The notes: a model not told the origin generated them from the letters alone. Positions 27,301-37,368 are shown, numbered from the stretch's first letter. The stretch: DNA of 40,408 bases from Treponema sp. (GCA_031279555.1 JAITIK010000198.1:1-40408); one strand, 5' to 3'. Made by a program: numbers and translations.

Positions 27301-29787
27301 ATGAAAGCACATCCTATACAGGTCGTTGCGCGGACGGCGGCCAGTGCCATCGCCTTGTCAGTCTGCATATCGCTTATAGCCGCGCTTTTATCCTGTAAGA
27401 GCGGTCCCGATGAGGCCGCGCAAGGCGCGTTGAAAGACGCTCAAGATAAAATGGAAACGGCGCGTAAACAAGCTATGGATTTTGGAGGAGATGTCTACGC
27501 CGCTGACGAGTGGAATGCCGCGGAAACGCTGTATACCGCCGCTAAAAATTTGCCGCTCGTTACCATGCAGGATTATCAGGCGGCAATCCCTCAATTCGAC
27601 GGCATTTTCAATAGTTACATGGATGTTTTTAATAAAGCCGCGCCCCGGTACGTTGAAGCGCGTAAAACCCTGATTGCATCCGTCCGTCAAGAGGCGGTTG
27701 ACGCGGGCGCGGAAACATACCTTGCGCGCGAACTGTCCGCCGTGGATGAACTGGATAAAAATTCTCTCACTCTGTATGCAAACGGCGATTATTACGGGTA
27801 TCAAGCCGCGTCATTTGAATCGGAAAAACGTTACGGACTTTTGAAGACGGAAGCCGCGGCGCTTTCCCTTAAAAATGAGATTATCGCCAATACATTCGAC
27901 CGTTTTGATCCGGATGCTCTTGACGCCGCCAACGAGGGACTTGCGGCGGCGGAAACGGCGTATGCGGCGAATGATCTGGACGCGGCGCAGGGCGCGGCGA
28001 ATGACGCGCTGGCAAAATACCAGCAGATTCTTGCCAATGGGTGGAAAAGTTACGCCGGCGAGCAACAGCCGCGCGCGGAAGCGGCGCGAGCAGACGCGGC
28101 GGCCGTTCATGCCGACATCGCCTTGAAAGACGATTTTGACGCGGCGGACGCGGCGTACAATCAGGGCGTCGCCGATTATGATGGGGAAAGCTATCAGGCG
28201 GCGGCGGATTCATTTGTCAAAGTTCAACCTATGTTCGCCGCGCTTGCCAAAACTGCGGGCGATCAGCAAAAAAACGCCGCAACTGCGTTGCAGGCGGCTC
28301 AAAAAGTGGTGTCCGCCAGTCAGAAGAAGGCGGATGCGCTTCCCGAAGCCGCCAACAACGAATTTCTGGTAAAGGCGAATGAACTGCTTGCGGCGGCTCA
28401 ATCAAGCCTTGACGAGGGCGACTATGCGGGGACGGTTGCGGCCGCTTCAGAAGCTCAGAAAAACGCCGGCCTTTCCGACGCCCATGTGGCCCAGCGACAG
28501 AAAATGAAAGCCGCAAATGATGCGCTTGCGGCGGCGAAGAAGCAGATGGACGGCGTGCCTCCCGACGTCCAGAAAAAATATGCGCCCTTGTACAACACAG
28601 CGACAGCGGCGTATGCGGACGCTCTCAACGCCCAAAAAGCGCAAAACTGGGATACCGTAGCGGCGGATGCGAAAAAAATCAACAACACGGTGGTCGCAAT
28701 AACCAAAGCGAAAGCCGCCGATGACGCGGCGGAAAAGAAAGCCTCGGACGCCGCCGCGGCCGCTCTTGCCGCGGCGAAAAAACGGCTTGACGGCGTAAGC
28801 GCGGACGCCCGGAAGCAGTTTGCGACTCAATGCGGCGCCGCGTCGTCCGCTTACAACGACGCGACGAAGGCGCAGACCGCGAAGGATTGGACTGCGGTGA
28901 ACGCAAACGTAGCGAAAGTAAACGACGCCCTTGATCAACTCGACAAAGCCGACGCCGCGGCCATTGCCGTTGCGGAAGCCCGGCGTAAAGCCGAAGAAGA
29001 GGCTGCCCGTGCTGCTGAAGAAACCGCGCGGCTCGCAGCCGAAACGCAGCAAGCCAACACCGCGACCGCCGCCCTTGCCGCAGCCAAAGGCCGCCTTGAT
29101 TGGGCGGCCGCCATTGGCGCCGCGGAGCAGTACCCTGAGCCTTATGGACAAGCCGCAGCCGCTTACAATGACGGCGAAGCGGCGCTTGCCGCTCAAGAGT
29201 GGGATAAGGCGTCAACAGATGCGCGGACGATTGTAACTCTAGTTGACGGTATCGAGGCGCAGAAAAGCGGCGAGGCGGCTGAAGCCATGTCCATAGCAAA
29301 AGAACGCCTCGACTGGGCTGAGGGCGTCAATGCTGAGGAGAATTACCCGGATAATTTCGCCCAGGCGACCAGCAGTCACGCAGCCGGCGTTGACGCGCTT
29401 GCGGCAAAAGATTGGAACGGGGCTATTATCGCGGCGGACGGCGTTATGACCGCTCTCGCATCGGTTTCCGTACAGCAAAAACCATCGCCGCTTCCCGCCC
29501 AGTACACGGTGCAATCATGGGAAGCCACCCGCGATTGTCTTTGGAATATAGCCGGTTATCCGTGGGTTTACAACGATCCCTCCCAATGGAGACGGCTCTA
29601 CGAAGCGAATCGTGACAAATTGCCGAATCCCAATAACTCAGACCGCATTGAAAGTGGTACGGTGTTAGACATTCCAAGCATTTCCGGAGAAGTTCGTGAA
29701 GGCATGTGGGAGGAAGGCAAGGTGTACGAGCCGCTCGCACGGAATAACAGAAGTTCTATAAGAGGCTCCGATGGCATTTTGGTTTAG
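27301..29787 (+). CDS. Large alanine-rich repeat lipoprotein with C-terminal LysM-like domain
   Basis: Lipobox ...CISLIAALLSC; repeated helical units AAAKKRLDGV..DARKQF...; C-terminal QYTVQSWEATRDCLWNIAGYPWVYNDPSQWRRLYEANRDKL..........ESGTVLDIP (LysM-like); RBS GGAGG and A/T-rich promoter upstream. Confidence 0.85.
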   Translation: MKAHPIQVVARTAASAIALSVCISLIAALLSCKSGPDEAAQGALKDAQDKMETARKQAMDFGGDVYAADEWNAAETLYTAAKNLPLVTMQDYQAAIPQFDGIFNSYMDVFNKAAPRYVEARKTLIASVRQEAVDAGAETYLARELSAVDELDKNSLTLYANGDYYGYQAASFESEKRYGLLKTEAAALSLKNEIIANTFDRFDPDALDAANEGLAAAETAYAANDLDAAQGAANDALAKYQQILANGWKSYAGEQQPRAEAARADAAAVHADIALKDDFDAADAAYNQGVADYDGESYQAAADSFVKVQPMFAALAKTAGDQQKNAATALQAAQKVVSASQKKADALPEAANNEFLVKANELLAAAQSSLDEGDYAGTVAAASEAQKNAGLSDAHVAQRQKMKAANDALAAAKKQMDGVPPDVQKKYAPLYNTATAAYADALNAQKAQNWDTVAADAKKINNTVVAITKAKAADDAAEKKASDAAAAALAAAKKRLDGVSADARKQFATQCGAASSAYNDATKAQTAKDWTAVNANVAKVNDALDQLDKADAAAIAVAEARRKAEEEAARAAEETARLAAETQQANTATAALAAAKGRLDWAAAIGAAEQYPEPYGQAAAAYNDGEAALAAQEWDKASTDARTIVTLVDGIEAQKSGEAAEAMSIAKERLDWAEGVNAEENYPDNFAQATSSHAAGVDALAAKDWNGAIIAADGVMTALASVSVQQKPSPLPAQYTVQSWEATRDCLWNIAGYPWVYNDPSQWRRLYEANRDKLPNPNNSDRIESGTVLDIPSISGEVREGMWEEGKVYEPLARNNRSSIRGSDGILV

Positions 29788-29792
29788 AAGAG

Positions 29793-29834
29793 AACCTCTG
29801 ACAACTAGTTTTAGATTCGTTGTCAGAGGTTTTT
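29793..29834 (+). terminator. Rho-independent terminator of the LysM lipoprotein gene
   Basis: Perfect 13-bp stem AACCTCTGACAAC...GTTGTCAGAGGTT followed by TTT, 6 bp after the stop codon. Confidence 0.75.
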
Positions 29835-29839
29835 ACTCT

Positions 29840-29876
29840 GGAACTTCTGGCGACTCAATGAGTTTCCAGCGGTTCC
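29840..29876. repeat. Second copy of the GGAACYTCTG...CAGMGGTTCC palindromic repeat
   Basis: GGAACTTCTGGCGACTCAATGAGTTTCCAGCGGTTCC aligns with 15239-15277 GGAACCTCTGAAAACTCAACCGGAGTTTCCAGAGGTTCC. Confidence 0.65.
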
Positions 29877-30013
29877 TTGAATTGAGATTTATAAGAGGAA
29901 CATGCTGAACAACAAACCAACGCCAGTCGTTTGTACTGCCTGTTGCGGCGGATCCGATAAAAGCAGGCGGAAGACTGCGCCGACGCTCAATAAGACGCTG
30001 AAAGGACGGTATC

Positions 30014-30388
30014 ATGTACGCCGGCAGGGTTGAAGCGGACTTTGCCGCAGCGCACTTTCTTTCTCACTATCACGGCAAATGCGAGAACTTGCATGGTCAT
30101 AATTACCGCGTCCGGCTCTATATACGCGGCGATACGCTTGACTGTGGCGGCATGCTGGCCGATTTTGCAACGCTGAAACAATGCCTTAAAGCGGCGCTCG
30201 ATCCGCTTGATCATACAAACCTCAACGATATGGAGATTTTTATGCGAAATCCGAGCGCTGAACGCATAGCCCGCTATATTTTTGAGCAGGTTGAAAAGGC
30301 ATTGCCCACTTACGACATAAAACCTGAATTGTTGCATGCGGTGGAAGTGTTTGAAACGCCAGTGAATATGGCGCGGTATGAGCGGTGA
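30014..30388 (+). CDS. queD: 6-carboxytetrahydropterin synthase (QueD family)
   Basis: VEADFAAAHFL, CENLHGHNYRV, DFATLK, LDHTNLND, VEVFETP. Confidence 0.9.
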   Translation: MYAGRVEADFAAAHFLSHYHGKCENLHGHNYRVRLYIRGDTLDCGGMLADFATLKQCLKAALDPLDHTNLNDMEIFMRNPSAERIARYIFEQVEKALPTYDIKPELLHAVEVFETPVNMARYER

Positions 30389-30569
30389 TCACGAATCCCA
30401 CGAACAAGGCGCAATGAAGGTTGCTCCGCTCCGTTCGTATGGTTCGCGTTTAGAGCGGAACGGCGGGGCAACGTAAGATTGTTGTCTGAGATTTAGGAAC
30501 CGCGCAAAAATAAAATGTGGAGCATGTTATTTCCGCACGGTTCCTTAGTCAAATAGCGTCCGCTGATCG

Positions 30570-31325
30570 TCACGCTTCTTCGCCGAACAGACCCGCAAGA
30601 TATGCCGGTACATCGACCTTGATAGGCATAAGGTACAGGTTAAACCCCCGTTCTTTGCAGAAATTAATCATCTGCTTGCCGAAACGTACATTCCACTCCA
30701 TAGCCGGTTCAAAACTATTGGGAAACACCGCGCGGTTGCGCTTTTCCCAATAGTTGCGGCTCTGCGGCAAGACAACCGGAGAGACGCCCCAAAACACTTC
30801 TTTGCCTTCAAGATATTCAGCGTATATTTCAAGAAGCCTGAGATCAAAGAAAGGCTGACTCATAAATCCTATGGCGCCGGCGTCTTCTTTTTCCCTCAGA
30901 TAGTCAAACTCATATCTGATATTCGACCGGTACGGATCAAATGCGGCGTAAATCCTCGTCTCCGGCAATTCTTTCTTGAGTTTCTTGATAAACGGGACGG
31001 TTTTCGTGGGATAGATTTTGTGAGAAGCCGCTTTTTCAGGCGGATCCCCCGCGATGACAAGAATGGTTGATATGTTGTTTGAGCGGAAAAATCCGGCGAG
31101 CGGAAAGGGCGTTTCCATATCAAAGTCTATAGCCCTGATATGAGGAATAAAGATTTTGTCTGGCAGTTCTGCGGCAAGACTAGCGCTCGCATCCCATGAA
31201 CGCAAGGGAAACCGAAGCAAATCTGGAATATTGACGCTATTTATAGAAGGGAAATTTCGTACAATCCCAAGTGTCTGAACGAGCGCTTCGGCGTTCCGGG
31301 GAACGGTTTCAAGAGATACCAGCAT
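30570..31325 (-). CDS. Methylenetetrahydrofolate reductase (MetF)-like protein
   Basis: VSLETVPRN; VIAGDPP; GAIGFMSQPFFD; FWGVSPVVLPQS. Shortened relative to classical MetF. Confidence 0.75.
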   Translation of the reverse strand: MLVSLETVPRNAEALVQTLGIVRNFPSINSVNIPDLLRFPLRSWDASASLAAELPDKIFIPHIRAIDFDMETPFPLAGFFRSNNISTILVIAGDPPEKAASHKIYPTKTVPFIKKLKKELPETRIYAAFDPYRSNIRYEFDYLREKEDAGAIGFMSQPFFDLRLLEIYAEYLEGKEVFWGVSPVVLPQSRNYWEKRNRAVFPNSFEPAMEWNVRFGKQMINFCKERGFNLYLMPIKVDVPAYLAGLFGEEA

Positions 31326-32133
31326 ACAGCCTCAACTCAGCGCGGAAGACCGTCGTCCCGCCGGCATTCTGCGGCGCGTTTTGGACATTTTTTTTCCTGC
31401 CCTCATAAGCAAAGCTGGCAAAGCCAGTGGAGCCTTGTTCGATAGGCGCTTTCCACAATTCAACCGTTTCATTCACCTTCGCTTCGCTTATGTAATTGAT
31501 GTCCAGCCTCATGCTGTCAGCCTTGACCAACATGTACGGATCCGTAACATCTTGAATCCACTGCACATAGCGTGCGTTGTTTACATGTCCGTTGTAATCA
31601 ATGTCCGAATAACAAGACGTTCGTTCCCCTGCAAGCGCCAGATTCTCCCGTGCGGCAAGGCTTACGATTTCGTTCAACGCATCACACCCGTCGTTTTTGG
31701 GCAACGTCTCCACGATAGGCTGGGGGCGCAGAGGGCGATGGGTCTCAATGTCAACGACCAGCCAGCCGCTCCGTCCCCGTACAAGGACATTGCCCGCCGC
31801 ATCCCGAATATCGTAGTCCCTTTTGGCGAAGAGCTTTTCCCAGCTTCGGGGCCAACTCCGTACTATTATTTTTTCACGGAATTTGGGGCGCTTTTCTATA
31901 AGCGCCCCGATCCGCGAAAGAATCCATGCCTGCCTACTCTGCGCCAAAGCCGCGCGTCCTACTCCCAACTCCTCCGCATGGTTAATTGCGGCTTCCTGAA
32001 AGTAGTCAAACGTTCTCGCCAGCGTAAGCCGGTCCGATGTGTCAATATCCCCGAAACCAACGGAGATTTCCTGCATGCCAATATCTGCCATAACAACCTC
32101 TCTAACATACGGTGAAAGCGCCGCCGCTGACAC
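31309..32133 (-). CDS. Acyl-ACP thioesterase (FatA/FatB-like)
   Basis: Double hotdog: VGFGDIDTSDRLTLARTFDYFQEAAINHAEELGVG...SRIGALIEKRPKFREKIIVRSWPR; SDIDYNGHVNNARYVQWIQD. Confidence 0.88.
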   Translation of the reverse strand: MSAAALSPYVREVVMADIGMQEISVGFGDIDTSDRLTLARTFDYFQEAAINHAEELGVGRAALAQSRQAWILSRIGALIEKRPKFREKIIVRSWPRSWEKLFAKRDYDIRDAAGNVLVRGRSGWLVVDIETHRPLRPQPIVETLPKNDGCDALNEIVSLAARENLALAGERTSCYSDIDYNGHVNNARYVQWIQDVTDPYMLVKADSMRLDINYISEAKVNETVELWKAPIEQGSTGFASFAYEGRKKNVQNAPQNAGGTTVFRAELRLYAGIS

Positions 32134-32166
32134 GTTCGGCGAACGTTGTCCGGCAAACGACGTTCG

Positions 32167-33729
32167 TTATTCCTTGTTTTTCGAATCGGATCCCGACGGG
32201 TTTGAAAAAATTTGAAGCAACCGAATAATATCATAAATTTTTTTGTAACAGTTCTGGAGCGTTACAAGGATATCAACCTCCGTCGACGCCTCCAGTTCTT
32301 TCCAATTTAAGATAAATTCGTACTTTTTTTGTTGCTTGTCATCAATAAACGCCTTAATATATCTTCCGATGACGATAAGCGATTGCCCCGTGCTGCTGAT
32401 GATGTCTTGAGCCTCGTTGTTTATGGTTTTGAAAAGATTATTAGAGTACTTTATATAACTTTTCTCACGCTCTGATTTTGCTATGTACAATCTGAGTTTA
32501 TCGCCATATTCGGTGGACAAGGCGAGCGACCGGTCAAAAGCGTTGATTTTTCTGAGAATTGCCGAAATCAAATGAACCGCTTCGGACATATGCTGGGATA
32601 AAGGATGATTCGCCCACTGTCCTTTCACTAAAAAGAGATCAACAATAGGATATACGTCATTCTTGAAAATAGTTTGCATGAAAGCTCTGAGATACCGCAG
32701 TTCAATAGTATGGGTATAGCCGTTAAGTTTTCTTGCAAAATACAACTCATTCGCTTCATCCGTGTAATTTGTAAGTTTATCGATCATCTCCACATCGCCG
32801 AAAATTTGCGTTGCAATCGCAGAAACCACCGAGTTTTTCCTCATGGCGAGGAGTTTCTCTAAGGCTTCCTGCGCTTCAAGACGCCTCTCCTCCAGCCACG
32901 CTTCAACAATGTGTTCCTTGGGAATGGTTGGCTTTACCTGCCACACCGGAGATTTTTCGACAAAACGTACAATAAGCAGGAAAATGCTTGAACTCTGTAC
33001 ATCCTGTAGTTTGACAAGCAACTTATTCCACTGTTCAATAGAAATGATTTCCACATTTTTGTACGCGTTGATTATCTTGATTGCGCGTTTCCAATCCAAA
33101 TCTATGTCCATGGCATACGCCACTTCCATAAAATCTTTGAGATTGCCGGAAATTTTCTCTCCAAGCGTTTTGGTGAATTGCGGTTGATAGTCAAAGTCGT
33201 TTTCCGGCATGTTATTGTCGAATCTTACGAGCAAATCATAGTAATTAAAGATAACAAAGTTGATTAAGCGCAGAATGATATTATAAGATTTATCAATATG
33301 TTTAATGACGTTGAGGTCAAAAGCCTCAGACAAGGCGGCAAGCTCCTTTTTTATCTGAACCCCCAGCATTTCAGGACGCATGGTCTTTCCCCGTTCCGTG
33401 ATAGCTTCAGCCGTAAGAGTCTCGATCATGCCGAGCAGTTTTTCATTCATAAAACTCTCGACAACGTACGCTTTGAATTGCGGAACTTGCATCGTTTTTT
33501 GCAGGAATACTTGAGCCTTGCCAATAGACTTATAAATATCGAAGAAAAATTTAGCCATCTCAACTTCAGCTTCTTCAGTTTTTATTTTAAGAAATTTTTT
33601 ATACCTGCTTTGGCTGATGTCATGCGCCATCATTGTTAATAATTTTTTTCTCTCAACTTCACGCTTTGTTTTTTGTCCGCGCAACTGTGAGAAAAGAGCT
33701 TGCAATTTTTCAAAAAAAAATAAAGCCAT
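32167..33729 (-). CDS. Spirochaete-type conserved protein, DUF5312-like
   Basis: 520-aa ORF, soluble helical; MALFFFEKLQALFSQLRGQKTKREVERKKLLTMMAHDISQSRYKKFLK...; family assignment from memory. Confidence 0.6.
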   Translation of the reverse strand: MALFFFEKLQALFSQLRGQKTKREVERKKLLTMMAHDISQSRYKKFLKIKTEEAEVEMAKFFFDIYKSIGKAQVFLQKTMQVPQFKAYVVESFMNEKLLGMIETLTAEAITERGKTMRPEMLGVQIKKELAALSEAFDLNVIKHIDKSYNIILRLINFVIFNYYDLLVRFDNNMPENDFDYQPQFTKTLGEKISGNLKDFMEVAYAMDIDLDWKRAIKIINAYKNVEIISIEQWNKLLVKLQDVQSSSIFLLIVRFVEKSPVWQVKPTIPKEHIVEAWLEERRLEAQEALEKLLAMRKNSVVSAIATQIFGDVEMIDKLTNYTDEANELYFARKLNGYTHTIELRYLRAFMQTIFKNDVYPIVDLFLVKGQWANHPLSQHMSEAVHLISAILRKINAFDRSLALSTEYGDKLRLYIAKSEREKSYIKYSNNLFKTINNEAQDIISSTGQSLIVIGRYIKAFIDDKQQKKYEFILNWKELEASTEVDILVTLQNCYKKIYDIIRLLQIFSNPSGSDSKNKE

Positions 33730-33983
33730 CTTTCTATGATAGACCTCACCAGGGGGAAATCAAATCTACCTTCCGGCGATTATCCAAAAAGCCGGATGTT
33801 TTGGTTTGAAGATTAAAATTCCACCTGCCGTTCCATAACACACCCCCTAGTAATAATTCGAGACTGTTTCAAAATGTCAAATTTAAAAGCGCCTCATTCG
33901 CCGCCCTGTAAAAACCGTATGATTTGCGGGTTTGCAATTCAAAAGCAAGAAGCTTTGGAGGCGGGTTTAAACCGGCATACATT

Positions 33984-34187
33984 TCAGTCTTTGATATTGT
34001 ACTTCTTGCGGAAGCGTTCAATACGACCCGCAGTGTCCACCAGCTTTTGTTTGCCGGTAAAAAAGGGATGGCACGCCGAGCAAATTTCAACGGTGAGTTT
34101 TTTAACCGTTGAGCGAGTTTCAATGACGTTTCCGCATGCGCACGTGATCTTTGTCAATTCATACTTAGGATGAATTCCTGTCTGCAT
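33984..34187 (-). CDS. rpmE: 50S ribosomal protein L31
   Basis: [63 protein letters not shown]. Confidence 0.96.
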   Translation of the reverse strand: MQTGIHPKYELTKITCACGNVIETRSTVKKLTVEICSACHPFFTGKQKLVDTAGRIERFRKKYNIKD

Positions 34188-34337
34188 AAGTTACTCCTAT
34201 TAATAGCGCCGCGCCGGCGCAAAATAAAAATATAATTGTACATTCCCCACACACAGCCCCTTACAAACGATGCGGCGCTTGGGCGCCGCTCCGTCTTTCG
34301 GAACCGCTCTAGAGAGCCGCTCTAAAGGCGGAACGGT

Positions 34338-36086
34338 TCATTCCGCTCCCGCGCCGCCGGTGTTCATCGACTTGAGGAATGCTTCATTATTCTTACTTTT
34401 CTTCATTCTGTCAACTATCAATTCGATGATTTCGATGTCATCCATAGGATTGATGACCTTGCGCAATATCCACAGTTTCTGCAACTCGTCTTCGGAGAGG
34501 AGAAGATCTTCTTTGCGGGTGCCGGACTTTTTGATGTTGATTGCGGGAAAGAGGCGGCGGTCGGAAATGCGGCGATCAAGGTCGATTTCAAGATTGCCGG
34601 TGCCTTTGAACTCTTCGAAAATGACCTCATCCATGCGGCTGCCGGTTTCGATGAGCGCGGTTGATATGATAGTGAGGCTGCCCCCTTCCTCTATGTTGCG
34701 GGCGGCGCCGAAGAATCGCTTGGGCTTGTGGAGCGCGTTTGAGTCAACGCCGCCAGAAAGTATTTTGCCGGACGCGGGTACGGTCTGGTTGTACGCGCGC
34801 GCCAGACGGGTGATGGAGTCAAGCAGGATAACCACGTCTTTTTTGTGTTCCACAAGGCGCTTCGCCTTTTCAAGCGCCATTTCCGTAACCTGCACATGCC
34901 GGGAGGACTGCTCGTCAAAAGTGGAGGAAATCACCTCGGCGCGTACCGTACGCTCCATATCCGTGACTTCCTCCGGGCGTTCGTCGATGAGCAGCACAAT
35001 GAGGTAGACTTCCGGATGGTTGTAGGTGATGGCGTTGGCTATTTTCTGCATCATGATGGTTTTGCCGGTACGGGGCGGAGCTACGATGAGCGCGCGCTGA
35101 CCCTTGCCGATGGGACAAAACAGATTGATGATGCGGGTGGATATGTCTTCGCTGACAGTTTCCAAATCGAGCTTTTTGTTCGGATACAGCGGCGTAAGAT
35201 TGTCGAACGGGATGCGGTTCTGCGCTACGGTTGGAGAATCGTAGTTTACCGTTTCAACATGGAGCATGGCGAAGAAGCGTTCGCTCTCCTTGGGGCTGCG
35301 GATTTGACCATAGACCGTATCGCCCGTTTTCAGCGCAAAGAGCCGTATCTGGCTGGGGCTTATATAGATGTCATCGGGTCCGGGCAAGTAGGAGTTCTGG
35401 GGGCTGCGGAGGAAGCCGTAGCCGTCCGGCAGAATTTCGAGGGAACCGTAGGCATAGATGACGCCGCCGCGATCCGTGTGGCTTTTAAGAAGGGTGAAAA
35501 TCACCTCCTGTTTCTTTAAATTGACCAGAGCGTCATGCGAAATGCCGTAATACGATGCAAGTTCCCGCAGATCCATCATGTTGAGCCTGATAAGCTCGTT
35601 GATACACAAGCGGGGTTTGCTGGTGTCCTCGTTGCGCGGCTCCGGTTTGCCATAAAGATCAGGCATAGACGGCAATTTCGGTATTGGCAGCGAAAACTGC
35701 GAAGTTGAAGCGTCCGAAAAAGAGGGCGCTATGGACTCAGCGCCGCGGTTCTGCGCAATTCGGACGAAGGCGTGGCGCGTCCGCGTCGTTCTCTGGAACG
35801 AATCGCCGTTGTCCGCCAATGGCTCCTCCCCATTCATCGCTCCGTTTGCGGCTTTGCCCTCTTTTGTGTCTATCAAAATTTTTTTTGACCTTGCCCTAAC
35901 GACTACCCTGCCGGGTTTCTCCGTTTCCGCCGGGGCGTCCCAATTGCCTCCCAGTTCTGAGCCGTCCGTCGCCCCTTCCAAGCTCGAAGATTCACTGTCG
36001 TTAGGTGAATCTATCGTCAGATTTCTATCCGGCGACTCCTCCGTAATAGACGCTTCCAGGTCTATACCATTATTATTATTCATCAA
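34338..36086 (-). CDS. rho: Transcription termination factor Rho, with long N-terminal extension
   Basis: [86 protein letters not shown]. ~150-aa low-complexity extension precedes the Rho_N region. Confidence 0.95.
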   Translation of the reverse strand: MMNNNNGIDLEASITEESPDRNLTIDSPNDSESSSLEGATDGSELGGNWDAPAETEKPGRVVVRARSKKILIDTKEGKAANGAMNGEEPLADNGDSFQRTTRTRHAFVRIAQNRGAESIAPSFSDASTSQFSLPIPKLPSMPDLYGKPEPRNEDTSKPRLCINELIRLNMMDLRELASYYGISHDALVNLKKQEVIFTLLKSHTDRGGVIYAYGSLEILPDGYGFLRSPQNSYLPGPDDIYISPSQIRLFALKTGDTVYGQIRSPKESERFFAMLHVETVNYDSPTVAQNRIPFDNLTPLYPNKKLDLETVSEDISTRIINLFCPIGKGQRALIVAPPRTGKTIMMQKIANAITYNHPEVYLIVLLIDERPEEVTDMERTVRAEVISSTFDEQSSRHVQVTEMALEKAKRLVEHKKDVVILLDSITRLARAYNQTVPASGKILSGGVDSNALHKPKRFFGAARNIEEGGSLTIISTALIETGSRMDEVIFEEFKGTGNLEIDLDRRISDRRLFPAINIKKSGTRKEDLLLSEDELQKLWILRKVINPMDDIEIIELIVDRMKKSKNNEAFLKSMNTGGAGAE

Positions 36087-36270
36087 AGAGAATCCTCCTA
36101 AAAAACTTTGGGTTCCATGATATAGTTAGAGAATAAAACATATTTTTTCTTATTTAGTTTGTTCATTATTTTCATTCATTGCTGAAGGACTTCATATACC
36201 ATTCTTTCGAGGAAAGAAAACGCCGTATTTTGAGACTTTTCCCAATTTTGGAAATATCCCTTTTATTTTT

Positions 36271-36298
36271 ATTTTACACCAATATACCTTTTTGTCAA
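36271..36298 (-). promoter_or_regulatory. Predicted sigma70-type promoter upstream of rho
   Basis: Minus strand TTGACA-16 nt-TAAAAT, giving a ~180-nt leader before rho. Confidence 0.55.
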
Positions 36299-36317
36299 GG
36301 GATAAAACGCTCAAATT

Positions 36318-36842
36318 TCATGTTTTTATATTTTTGCCGTTGTTGGACCGCTGGTTTTCGTCTAAAAAAGCGGCGATTTGCCGTAAAACCGTTTCCACGG
36401 CGCGAAGCCGCACCTCGTTTCTGCGGCCCTCAAAATGAAAATTCGCGGTTCTCACAAGGAAGACGCCTTCTTTTTCACGGATTGCAAGGGCCGTCCATAC
36501 CGCGCCGACAGGCGTTGAGCCGCCGTCTCCGCCGGGACCGGCCAGACCGGTAACCGCGGCGGACATGTCAGCCGCGCTATGTTCAAGCGCCCCGCGCGCC
36601 ATCGCCGCCGCGGTTTCCCCGCTTGCCGCTCCGAACCGGCGTATAACAGCCTCATCAACACCGAGAACACTTATTTTCGCGTCCGCCATATAGGTGATGA
36701 AGGCGCCCCACAAAACGTTTGACGCGCCCGGAATGGCCGCGATGGCGCCGGACACAAGCCCCGCGGTACACGACTCTGCGGTGACAAGCGTTTTTGAACA
36801 CGCGGCGAGTTTTCGGACGACCTCCGCTGCGATTTCATTCAT
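36318..36842 (-). CDS. CinA C-terminal domain protein (nicotinamide-nucleotide amidase type)
   Basis: VTAESCTAGLVSGAIAAIPGASNVLWGAFITYMADAKISVLGV; TGLAGPGGDGGSTPVGAVW. Confidence 0.92.
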   Translation of the reverse strand: MNEIAAEVVRKLAACSKTLVTAESCTAGLVSGAIAAIPGASNVLWGAFITYMADAKISVLGVDEAVIRRFGAASGETAAAMARGALEHSAADMSAAVTGLAGPGGDGGSTPVGAVWTALAIREKEGVFLVRTANFHFEGRRNEVRLRAVETVLRQIAAFLDENQRSNNGKNIKT

Positions 36843-37270
36843 CCCTGTTCGCGGGTTTGTCCCCGAAGCTCCGCTTTTATCTCTTCCATAGGACGGGAAA
36901 ATATCTCAATTTCCTTATCAACGCCAGTCATGTTGCATTGTCCTTCAAAGATAACATTGTCTCCGATGCGGATGCGGGCCATAGTAAGATCCCCATACAT
37001 TTCCGCGCCTGGAAACAGGTCAACCTTATCGGTGGCTCTGACCATGCCGACGACCCGTCCATGTACGGTGAGCGACCTTACAAATATGTGATCCGCCTCG
37101 ACAACAGCCCCTTTATCAACAATGAGCGCGCCTTGGGCGTCTATGGTTCCATGGAATTTCCCTCTTATGCACAGGGTTTCCTTAAATTTGAGCAGTCCGT
37201 CAAAACTGCTGGTTTCACTAAAGGTCACCACAGACGGTTTATTCTTTTTCTCTGCGTTAGACATAGGCAT
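36839..37270 (-). CDS. Bactofilin (polymer-forming cytoskeletal protein)
   Basis: FSETSSFDGLLKFKETLCIRGKFHGTIDAQGALIVDKGAVVEADHIFVRSLTVHGRVVGMVRATDKVDLFPGAEMYGDL. Confidence 0.92.
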   Translation of the reverse strand: MPMSNAEKKNKPSVVTFSETSSFDGLLKFKETLCIRGKFHGTIDAQGALIVDKGAVVEADHIFVRSLTVHGRVVGMVRATDKVDLFPGAEMYGDLTMARIRIGDNVIFEGQCNMTGVDKEIEIFSRPMEEIKAELRGQTREQG

Positions 37271-37368
37271 ATAATACCATGATATGGGAAAAAAAGCAAG
37301 AGCGCGGCGGCTTTCATAAATGGCTTGCGGACTTGCAATTTTCTCTCAAAATAGTTACACTTCCCGCC

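Noticed and set aside
28447-29299. Long minus-strand ORFs (249 and 206 aa) opposite the LysM lipoprotein
   Set aside because: Antisense to an alanine-rich repeat gene (GCG/GCC codons); Arg/Gly-rich low-complexity translation without RBS.
27301-29787. Repetitive GCGGCG-rich tract considered as a possible DNA-level tandem repeat array
   Set aside because: Periodicity follows the protein repeat and Ala codon usage; it is coding in a single uninterrupted frame.
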